DNA of 13,593 bases from Acidobacteriaceae bacterium. GTDB lineage: Bacteria > Acidobacteriota > Terriglobia > Terriglobales > Acidobacteriaceae. A model generated the notes under the pieces. It did no database searches. It was not told the origin of the DNA and was given only the letters and a program-made list of their open reading frames with translations. Shown here piece by piece: positions 7,933 through 13,593 of the stretch. Positions within the stretch are counted from its first letter, which is position 1; each line of letters begins with the position of its first letter. The DNA is taken from assembly GCA_003165095.1 (NCBI GenBank), contig PLSH01000064.1, positions 1,664-15,256 on the forward strand, written 5' to 3'. The translations under genes and the position numbers were made by a program.

Positions 7933-8925
7933 ATGATGGAACCCGAGAGGTCCAGCAAGGTGAGAGTACTCTTAACGGGCGGCGCGGGTTTTCTGGGTGC
8001 GCGCCTGGCGCGCGAGTTGATGAGGCGCGGTCAGTTGGCCGGCGAACCGATCGATGAACTGGTGATCGCCGATCTTTGTCCGCCGCCCGGTGATTTGCTT
8101 GCCGATGCCCGGGTGCGCGCCTCTACCGGGGCGTTGATCGACCAGTGCGCGGGAAAGCACAGCGAAGTCTTCGATACGGTCTTTCATCTTGCCGCGGCCG
8201 TTTCGGCCGAGTGCGAAGCGAACTTCGATCTCGGCATGCGCTCCAATCTCGATTCCACCCGCGCACTTCTCGACGCTCTGCGCGCAGCCGGTAACACGCC
8301 GCGATTCATCTTTGCCAGTTCGCTCGCGGTCTTCGGCCCGGACCCCGGCCTGCCGCTGCCTGGCGTGATCCGGAGCGACACGCTGCCCACGCCGCAGTCG
8401 TCCTACGGGATCCAGAAATTCATCTGCGAGCAACTGGTGGCCGAATATACGCGCAAGGGGTTTGTGGATGGCCGGAATGCGAGGCTCATGACGGTGGTGG
8501 TGCGGCCGGGCAGGCCCAACGGCGCGGCTTCGAGTTTTCTTTCGGGCATCATACGCGAGCCTGTGAATGGCGAAACCGCAATTTGTCCTGTTTCGCCGGA
8601 GACAAAGGTAGCATTGGCCTCGCCGGCGCGGGCCGTTGAGGGTTTGATCGCCGTGGCCGAGGCCGGGCGCGAGGCTTTGGGCGGCCGGACTGCAATCAAT
8701 TTGCCCGCGTTGACGGTGAGCGTAAGTGAGATGCTGGATGCGCTTGAGGAAGTGGCGGGAGCCAAGGCGCGCGCCCTGGTGCAATTTGAGGCCGACGCCG
8801 GAATCGCGCGGATCGTGGGCGGATGGCCGGCTGATTTCGACAACTCCCGCGCGCTCGGCCTGGGCCTGGAGCCGGATCCAAGTTTCGTCTCCATCGTTCG
8901 CGCATTTGTGGCCGAGCGGAGTTGA
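7933..8925 (+). CDS. denD: D-erythronate dehydrogenase (NAD-dependent epimerase/dehydratase family)
   Basis: The family member DenD oxidises D-erythronate at C2 to 2-oxo-tetronate with NAD+. The protein is an extended SDR. It has the Rossmann glycine motif TGGAGFLG (residues 15-22), FASSLAVFG with the active-site Ser (129/130), and Tyr158-x3-Lys162 in SYGIQKF. DenD-typical stretches follow: RKGFVDGRNARL, VVRPGRPNGAASSFLSGI, and INLPALTVSVSEMLDALE. These distinguish it from UDP-sugar epimerases. Length (330) matches the family. The start is uncertain: ATG 7933 is kept as the first ATG after the upstream stop, but GTG 7960 has GAGAGG nine bases before it and gives the usual family N-terminus (RVLLTGGAG). 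The next three genes supply the isomerase, kinase and decarboxylase that complete the pathway, which supports the specificity call. Cytoplasmic. Confidence 0.88.
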   Translation: MMEPERSSKVRVLLTGGAGFLGARLARELMRRGQLAGEPIDELVIADLCPPPGDLLADARVRASTGALIDQCAGKHSEVFDTVFHLAAAVSAECEANFDLGMRSNLDSTRALLDALRAAGNTPRFIFASSLAVFGPDPGLPLPGVIRSDTLPTPQSSYGIQKFICEQLVAEYTRKGFVDGRNARLMTVVVRPGRPNGAASSFLSGIIREPVNGETAICPVSPETKVALASPARAVEGLIAVAEAGREALGGRTAINLPALTVSVSEMLDALEEVAGAKARALVQFEADAGIARIVGGWPADFDNSRALGLGLEPDPSFVSIVRAFVAERS

Positions 8926-8972
8926 AACCGTTTCTGAAGCGCATGCATCGCGGTTCTCAAAGGAAATTTCAG

Positions 8973-10259
8973 ATGGCGTTACTGGGTTGCATTGCCGACG
9001 ATCTGACCGGCGCCACGGACCTGGCCAACAACCTTGTCCGCGCCGGCATGAGAGTCGTGCAAACGTTTGGCGTGCCCGATGGCGCGCACATCGCGGACGC
9101 GGACGCGATTGTGGTGGCGCTCAAGTCGCGCACGATTCCTGCAGCCGATGCTGTGGCCCAATCGCTTGAGGCCTGCCGCTGGCTGCGCGCTCAAGGCGCG
9201 CGGCAAATCTACTTCAAGATCTGCTCCACGTTCGATTCCACGCCGGAGGGCAATATCGGGCCGGTTATGGAAGCGCTGATGGACGAGCTTGGGTGCGGCT
9301 TCGCGATTGCTACGCCCGCGTTCCCCGACGCCGGCCGCACCGTTTCTCAGGGTCAACTTTTTGTAGGCGATGCGCTCCTTTCCGATACTCACATGCGCAA
9401 TCATCCGCTCACGCCCATGACCGATGCCAACCTGGTGCGCGTGCTTCAGAGGCAATTGGACACGCGCAGGGGGCGCAAGGTGGGCCTGGTAGATATCACA
9501 GCAGTCGCGGACTCCGCCGATGCAATCCGGCGGCGCATGGACCGGTTGCGCGCGGAAGGCTTCCACATTGCCATCGCGGACGCCGTGAGCAACGAGGATT
9601 TGTTTCACCTCGGCGCTGCACTCCATGACGCACAGTTTGTCGCCGCCGCATCCGGGCTGGCCATCGGCCTACCCATCAACTGGGGATTCGCGCCTACGAG
9701 AAATGCCAGCCGCTTGCCTCAGCCCGCGGGCAACAAGGCGATCATCTCCGGCAGTTGCTCGGTCGCGACACTGGCGCAGGTGCGAGGGTTTCTTTCCGAG
9801 GGCGGCAACAGCTTTTACCTGGATCCGATCGAAGCGGCCGATGAACTGGGACTGATTGCGAAAACTCTCGCATGGGCCCGGGATTGCTGGGCAAGAGACT
9901 CATCTCTGCCCTTACTGATTTATTCCACATCGGAACCGCAATCCGTGATGGCTGTCCAGGAAAGGTACGGATCCCAGCAGGCGGGCGCTATGATTGAACG
10001 AGCATTATCCGCGGTTGCTTTCGGCCTTGTTCAGTTTGGCGCGCGTCAACTGGTGTTGGCCGGAGGGGAAACCGCGGGAGCCTGCGCACATGCATTGGAG
10101 ATCCGGCAAATGCAGATCGGCCCGCAAATAGACCCCGGAGTGCCGTGGTGCTACGCAGTTTCACCGGCTGCCGCGACCGGCGGACTGCACGTTGCTTTCA
10201 AATCCGGCAATTTTGGATCGGCGAATTTTTTCACGAGGGCTTTTGAGCTTCTCACCTGA
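8973..10259 (+). CDS. otnK: 3-oxo-tetronate kinase (DUF1537 family)
   Basis: This is a four-carbon sugar-acid kinase of the DUF1537 type. OtnK phosphorylates 3-oxo-tetronate at O4 using ATP in the cytoplasm. The N-terminal substrate domain opens with GCIADDLTGATDLANNLVRAG (residues 5-25) and contains FKICSTFDSTPEGNIGP (81-97). The C-terminal nucleotide-binding domain has SGSCSVATLAQ (259-269), LVLAGGETAGACAHAL (360-375) and QIGPQIDPGVPW (381-392), all characteristic. The 428-residue length is normal. I chose ATG 8973, with AAAGGA at a suitable distance and the family motif directly after it; the longer frame to TTG 8922 would overlap denD and adds non-family residues. DUF1537 also includes D-erythronate, L-threonate and 3-oxo-isoapionate kinases. 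The OtnK call rests on the neighbours DenD, OtnC and OtnI. Confidence 0.9.
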   Translation: MALLGCIADDLTGATDLANNLVRAGMRVVQTFGVPDGAHIADADAIVVALKSRTIPAADAVAQSLEACRWLRAQGARQIYFKICSTFDSTPEGNIGPVMEALMDELGCGFAIATPAFPDAGRTVSQGQLFVGDALLSDTHMRNHPLTPMTDANLVRVLQRQLDTRRGRKVGLVDITAVADSADAIRRRMDRLRAEGFHIAIADAVSNEDLFHLGAALHDAQFVAAASGLAIGLPINWGFAPTRNASRLPQPAGNKAIISGSCSVATLAQVRGFLSEGGNSFYLDPIEAADELGLIAKTLAWARDCWARDSSLPLLIYSTSEPQSVMAVQERYGSQQAGAMIERALSAVAFGLVQFGARQLVLAGGETAGACAHALEIRQMQIGPQIDPGVPWCYAVSPAAATGGLHVAFKSGNFGSANFFTRAFELLT

Positions 10260-10264
10260 CTTTT

Positions 10265-10924
10265 ATGACCAACGAACCGCAATTGAGACAAGAGATTTGC
10301 CGCGTGGGCCGTTCGCTCTTCGAGCGCGGCTATGTGCATGCGACCGCGGGAAACATAAGCGCGCGGCTGCCAGACGGATTTCTAATGACGCCCAGCGACA
10401 TCTGCCTGGGGTTTCTCGAGCCACAACACCTGGCCAAGGTGAGTCATGGCGGATTGCAGCAGAGTGGCGGCCGGCCAAGCAAGTCGCTGGCGCTGCATCG
10501 CTCGATTTATGAAGCGGACCGAGGCGCATCCTGCGTGATCCACACTCATTCCACACACCTGGTTGCGCTCACACTTTCCGGAGTCTGGAGCAGCGAAGAT
10601 ATTCTGCCGCCGATCACGCCCTATTACGTGATGAAGGTCGGACACGTGCCGCTCATCCACTACCATCGCCCCGGCGACCCCGCGGCGGGTCTGCAGGTGG
10701 CCGGCGCCATCGACCGGATGCGCGCTCGGAAGACGCCCATCCACGCCGTGATGCTCGATCGGCTCGGCCCCAACGTTTGGCATGAGTCACCCGCGGCGGC
10801 CATGGCCGTGCTTGAGGAGTTGGAAGAGACGGCCCGGCTGTGGCTGACATCGAACCCCAGGCCCGAGCCGCTAACGGAAGCGCAGATCGACGAGCTGCGG
10901 CTCCACTTTGGCGCCGCGTGGTGA
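10265..10924 (+). CDS. otnC: Class II aldolase/adducin-family protein, OtnC-like (3-oxo-tetronate 4-phosphate decarboxylase), with altered active site
   Basis: OtnC converts 3-oxo-tetronate 4-phosphate to dihydroxyacetone phosphate and CO2, the last pathway step. The 219-residue protein has the class II aldolase fold signatures: [13 protein letters not shown] (22-34), MTPSDICLG (41-49), the HTHSTH metal-ligand motif (His93, His95), and family-like [20 protein letters not shown]. It ends with an EELEETARL helix (184-192). Two positions are odd. The segment that reads PSKE in relatives is PSKS here, placing Ser74 where the catalytic Glu is expected. The ANHGP segment carrying the third zinc-binding His is DRLGP, placing Leu167 there. 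The protein may be inactive, may use other residues (His173 is nearby), or may have a changed reaction. The start is five bases after the otnK stop with no clear Shine-Dalgarno site, suggesting translational coupling. Confidence 0.85.
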   Translation: MTNEPQLRQEICRVGRSLFERGYVHATAGNISARLPDGFLMTPSDICLGFLEPQHLAKVSHGGLQQSGGRPSKSLALHRSIYEADRGASCVIHTHSTHLVALTLSGVWSSEDILPPITPYYVMKVGHVPLIHYHRPGDPAAGLQVAGAIDRMRARKTPIHAVMLDRLGPNVWHESPAAAMAVLEELEETARLWLTSNPRPEPLTEAQIDELRLHFGAAW

Positions 10925-10952
10925 GTTTTCAATTCGCTTTCGGAGGATCGGG

Positions 10953-11762
10953 ATGCCTCGTTTTGCCGCCAATCTCACGATGATGTATGCCGAGCACGTC
11001 TTTCTGGATCGTTTTGCCGCCGCCGCCCGGGACAATTTTGATGCGGTCGAGTACTTGTTCCCGTATGACTATCCGGCAGATACTCTGGCCGCATTGCTCA
11101 AGGAGCACGGACTGCGCCAGGTTTTGTTCAATGCTCCTCCGGGCAACTGGCAGGCGGGTGAGCGGGGTCTCACCGCGCTGCCAGGCCGCGAATCTGAATT
11201 CCGCCAGGGATTTGAGCGCGCGCTCGAATATGCGAGGATTCTCGAATGCCCGCGCATCCATGCCATGGCCGGTATTGCTCCAGCCGGAGCGGAACGCGAG
11301 CGCCTGCGCGACACCTACATCGCCAATCTTTTCTGGGCCGCGAACCGTGCGCGGACTGAAGGCGTGGAGGTGCTGATTGAGCCGATTGCCCAGCGCAACA
11401 TGCCCGGATTTTTTCTGAACCGCCAGGATGAGGCGCACGACCTTGTTGCCGAAACCGGAGCGCCCAACCTCAAAATCCTGATGGATCTCTTCCATTGCCA
11501 GGTTTCCGAGGGCGACCTGGCGATGAAGATGCGCAAGTATGTTGAAGACCCGAAACAGACGCGCGTCGGCCATTTCCAGATTGCCGGCGTGCCCGAGCGG
11601 CACGAGCCGGACTCCGGCGAGGTGAATTACAACTACCTGTTCGACCTGATCGACGAACTTGGCTTCGAGGGCTGGGTCGGCTGCGAATATATTCCCCGTG
11701 CGGGAACTTCCGCAGGGTTGGGCTGGTACCGGAACCGGCAATCCGCCGCCCGCTCAAATTGA
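10953..11762 (+). CDS. otnI: 2-oxo-tetronate isomerase (hydroxypyruvate isomerase family)
   Basis: This is an AP-endonuclease-2/xylose-isomerase-like TIM barrel of the Hyi family. OtnI interconverts 2-oxo-tetronate (from DenD) and 3-oxo-tetronate (the OtnK substrate). The expected divalent-metal and catalytic residues are present: Glu143 in LIEPI, Asp178 and His181 in MDLFHCQ, and Glu245 in [16 protein letters not shown], the family's C-terminal signature. Also typical are [14 protein letters not shown] (59-72) and [21 protein letters not shown]. At 269 residues it is close to the usual ~258. The ATG at 10953 has a strong CGGAGGA ribosome site; the frame extends upstream to 10908, overlapping otnC, but without such a site. 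It is the last gene of the cluster, 28 bases after otnC and converging with the epimerase gene. Hydroxypyruvate isomerase itself is the alternative, made less likely by context. Confidence 0.9.
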   Translation: MPRFAANLTMMYAEHVFLDRFAAAARDNFDAVEYLFPYDYPADTLAALLKEHGLRQVLFNAPPGNWQAGERGLTALPGRESEFRQGFERALEYARILECPRIHAMAGIAPAGAERERLRDTYIANLFWAANRARTEGVEVLIEPIAQRNMPGFFLNRQDEAHDLVAETGAPNLKILMDLFHCQVSEGDLAMKMRKYVEDPKQTRVGHFQIAGVPERHEPDSGEVNYNYLFDLIDELGFEGWVGCEYIPRAGTSAGLGWYRNRQSAARSN

Positions 11763-11804
11763 GTCGATCGCGTGTCGGCGGCTCCGGCAGGCTCGCAATC
11801 CTCT

Positions 11805-12845
11805 TTACTCACTCTCCGAGGTGCTGATGGTCAAAGTGGTTGTTGAATGCATCGTGGCGCCCGGCTGCAGAACCGTGCTGGGAAAGTCAGGATGGTTCGG
11901 CGAGTCGGGGAAGTGCTGGGTTTCCAGGCAGAACCCGGTATGCTTCGCGTACCTGGAACCGTGGCGGCCGGTATATGTCCCATCAAGAAAATTGCCGGAA
12001 TAGAATTGGATTGCCGGCTCGGTGGTTTCGACCGTCAATTTGCGTCCGCTTTCCGGATCGACCATCGCCGCCGCCGGCCGCAACGTTCCCGCAGCTCCAT
12101 TCACCACGAAGTTGAAGTCGTACCCGTTGCCCAGCTTGAGCTGCTGGTTGTCGTCGTCGATTCGCGTTCCGACCACCTGGGGCGTACGGAAATCGAGTGG
12201 CGTGCCAGCCACCGGCGCCAATTCGCCGGTAGGGATCAGGGCTGCGTCGACGGGCGTATACCGATCCGCATTCAGCTTCAGTTGGTGACCCAGAATATTT
12301 CCCTGATCGTCTCCGCGCAGATTGAAGTAAGCGTGGTTGGTCAGGTTCAATACCGTGGCTCTGTCGGTGGTGGCAGAGTAGTCGATGCGCAGGGTGCTTC
12401 CTTCCAGCGTGTACTTCACCTTTGCTGTCAGCGTTCCAGGAAACCCCATGTCGCCATCGGGGCTCATGTGGGTGAACTCCACTCCATTCGGCGATTCCTG
12501 GGACTGCCACACGTACCGGTCGAAGCCCACCGGGCCGCCGTGCAACGCGTTGGTTCCGTTGTTGGCCGGAATCTGGTGAGTTTTTCCGTCCAGAGAGAAC
12601 CTTCCCATCGCGATGCGATTTCCGTAGCGTCCCACGATGGCTCCCAGATAGGTCTTTATGTCGTTCAGATAGCCTTCGAGCGTATCGTATCCTAGCACGA
12701 TGTCTGCCAGTTTGCCGGCGCGGTCAGGAGCCTTGATGCTGACCAGGTTGGCTCCAAACGCCATCACCCGAACTTCGATCTGCCCGCTCTTGAGGGCGTA
12801 GATCGGGACGGCAACTCCCTCCGCGGTATGACCCCATATCGACAT
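11805..12845 (-). CDS. galM: Aldose 1-epimerase (galactose mutarotase family)
   Basis: The enzyme interconverts alpha and beta anomers of free aldoses such as galactose or glucose. The 346-residue beta-sandwich protein has GAIVGRYGNRI (69-78), NALHGGPVGFDR (99-110, His102), NLTNHAYFNL (167-176, His171 as general acid), and FCLETQHFPDSPN (305-317, Glu308 as general base), the full catalytic set. No signal peptide is evident, so it is probably cytoplasmic. The ATG at 12845 lies eight bases from GGAG of the ribosome site; the GTG two codons upstream is too close to it. It converges with otnI (42-base gap, no clear terminator seen) and diverges from the secreted beta-helix gene, with which it shares a 287-base upstream region. 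The substrate sugar cannot be told from sequence. Confidence 0.95.
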   Translation of the reverse strand: MSIWGHTAEGVAVPIYALKSGQIEVRVMAFGANLVSIKAPDRAGKLADIVLGYDTLEGYLNDIKTYLGAIVGRYGNRIAMGRFSLDGKTHQIPANNGTNALHGGPVGFDRYVWQSQESPNGVEFTHMSPDGDMGFPGTLTAKVKYTLEGSTLRIDYSATTDRATVLNLTNHAYFNLRGDDQGNILGHQLKLNADRYTPVDAALIPTGELAPVAGTPLDFRTPQVVGTRIDDDNQQLKLGNGYDFNFVVNGAAGTLRPAAAMVDPESGRKLTVETTEPAIQFYSGNFLDGTYTGRHGSRYAKHTGFCLETQHFPDSPNHPDFPSTVLQPGATMHSTTTLTISTSESE

Positions 12846-13132
12846 CTTCACTTCTCCTTACGCAACGGCGGTTAGCGCCGTCGTAACTGCAAGTGCGATT
12901 TCAGTAAATGCAGCCTTTCGTTACGCGGTGTCAATCCAGTCGCTCGACCGAACTTTCCAGGGCGGGCGGCCGATGGCGGACTGTACCGATACTTCGACAA
13001 CGGCAGGCTACGCGCCTTAACTCCACTAGTCACTATAGCTGAAATGAAGGGGCTTTACAGTTCGCTGCAAGGGCTGGCGATTGACGGGAACCGGCAGCCG
13101 CGGCAACCTCGGTCCGCGTATCATAAGTGAGC
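12846..13132. other. Divergent intergenic region between galM and the beta-helix gene
   Basis: These 287 bases must hold the start signals for two divergent genes. Besides the galM leader hairpin, CTGCA (12887-12891) and TGCAG (12909-12913) form an inverted repeat with a 17-base spacer, and TTACGC occurs twice (12858-12863 and 12921-12926). TATAGC at 13034-13039 could be a -10 element for the plus-strand gene, without a good -35. I see no gene here that I can support. Confidence 0.4.
12854..12886 (-). promoter_or_regulatory. 5'-leader hairpin overlapping the galM ribosome binding site
   Basis: In the galM message, TTACG plus ACGGCG (12886-12876) can pair with CGCCGT plus CGTAA (12870-12858), closing a five-base loop and leaving two unpaired bases on the 3' arm: eleven base pairs in all. 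The Shine-Dalgarno AAGGAG occupies 12859-12854, so its first two A residues lie in the stem and the GGAG directly abuts it. This could modulate access of ribosomes or act as an mRNA-stabilising leader. Alternatively it may be a DNA operator. Confidence 0.4.
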
Positions 13133-13593
13133 ATGAAGCGTTTGATCCTGCCCCTTCCGATTCTGATAGCAACGCTTGGCTTTCCGCAAACGGCGATCGC
13201 CGGCCAGACGAAGAGCCCTCCCCAGGACAACACAGCGCAAGCCAATGCGAGTGTCCACGCGGATTGGCTGCAAGCAAGCTCAATCACCGGCTATTACAAC
13301 GTGCGTACCTTCGGAGCACTCGGCATCGGAACAGACGATGAGACCGAATCCGTGCAGGCGGCGCTGACCAAAGCCTGCGCCCTTGGCGCAGACAATCCGA
13401 ATGGCGGAGCAGAGGTTTTTTTTCCGGCCGGTGTCTATCCCGTGCACGGGCTTCAAGTTTCCTGCACTAACGTACTGTTACGCGGAGCAGGCCCGAATAC
13501 CACGGTTCTTCAATACAATGGATCGCAAAATTCAGGAACATACCCGGTAACTCCCTCCTCGTCAGCTTACATTCTTGCGTTTGCGAAAGGGGG
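13133..13593 (+). CDS. Secreted pectate-lyase-superfamily (right-handed beta-helix) protein, 3' truncated
   Basis: The frame is open from ATG 13133 to the window edge, giving 153 codons and part of a fourth-domain-length protein whose end is missing. The N-terminus is a clear Sec signal peptide: MKRLILPLPILIATLGFPQT then AIAG, with cleavage likely after AIA. After a polar linker comes YYNVRTFGALGIGTDDETES, then an Ala-rich helix, then GGAEVFFPAGVYPV and NVLLRGAGPNTTVL. This is the standard opening of Pfam Pectate_lyase_3/GH28-like beta-helix proteins (N-V-x-x-F-G-A-x-G-D/T-G-x-x-D-D-T). Members cleave or bind pectin-like and other polysaccharides outside the cell or in the periplasm; catalytic residues lie beyond the window, so the activity is open. 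The ribosome site (AAGTGAG) is weak and close. It is divergent from galM, suggesting shared regulation for carbohydrate use. Confidence 0.85.
   Translation, partial: MKRLILPLPILIATLGFPQTAIAGQTKSPPQDNTAQANASVHADWLQASSITGYYNVRTFGALGIGTDDETESVQAALTKACALGADNPNGGAEVFFPAGVYPVHGLQVSCTNVLLRGAGPNTTVLQYNGSQNSGTYPVTPSSSAYILAFAKG

Noticed and set aside
8922..8972. Upstream extension of the otnK frame to TTG 8922 (or ATG 8943)
   Set aside because: It overlaps the denD stop, adds non-family residues and has no ribosome site, whereas ATG 8973 has AAAGGA and starts right at the family motif.
11763..11804. Terminator between the convergent otnI and galM genes
   Set aside because: Only short GC-rich partial complementarity is visible, with no clean stem and no T-run on either strand.
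11847..12695. A 282-codon plus-strand open frame
   Set aside because: It lies wholly antisense to galM, which has its full catalytic motif set. The predicted protein has no family resemblance and is a high-GC antisense artefact.
13044..13130. A 28-codon open frame ending two bases before the beta-helix gene start, considered as a leader peptide
   Set aside because: There is no Shine-Dalgarno sequence before its ATG and no recognisable content; chance is the simpler explanation.

Overview
The window is GC-rich bacterial DNA, roughly 60% G+C by eye. Gene content, protein style and codon use suggest an acidobacterium (Acidobacteriota, Terriglobia/Acidobacteriia type). This placement is an inference from family resemblance; there is no rRNA or other taxonomic marker here. 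It looks like chromosomal or metagenome-assembled sequence. I see no insertion sequence, integrase, CRISPR array, tRNA or rRNA.

Layout. (1) 1-686: the 3' part of a class I/II PLP aminotransferase, followed by a hairpin terminator. (2) 774-1439, minus strand: a secreted acidobacterial-type protein of unknown function whose frame is broken by one in-frame TAG. (3) 1609-5615, plus strand: a single-domain mannose-1-phosphate guanylyltransferase, then a large UPF0182 membrane protein. (4) 5760-11762, plus strand: a tight five-gene cluster. It has a Tat-exported putative glycoside hydrolase (GHL6-like), a DenD-type D-erythronate dehydrogenase, a DUF1537 OtnK-type kinase, an OtnC-type class II aldolase-fold decarboxylase and an OtnI-type isomerase. 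(5) 11805-12845, minus strand: aldose 1-epimerase. (6) 13133 to the window end, plus strand: the start of a secreted pectate-lyase-superfamily beta-helix protein, divergent from the epimerase.

How the genes work together. The last four genes of the cluster match the known four-step tetronate pathway. DenD oxidises D-erythronate to the 2-oxo acid, OtnI isomerises it to the 3-oxo acid, OtnK phosphorylates this at O4, and OtnC decarboxylates the product to dihydroxyacetone phosphate. What is unusual is that the cluster has no transporter or regulator and is headed by an exported putative glycosidase. With the mutarotase and the secreted beta-helix protein next door, the locus looks like a saprophyte's carbohydrate-scavenging region.

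Most worth a second look: the OtnC-like protein lacks two residues normally essential in class II aldolases (the catalytic Glu position is Ser74 and the third zinc-His position is Leu167). Next are the glycosidase-tetronate linkage and the amber-interrupted secreted gene. A hairpin also overlaps the ribosome binding site of the epimerase gene.
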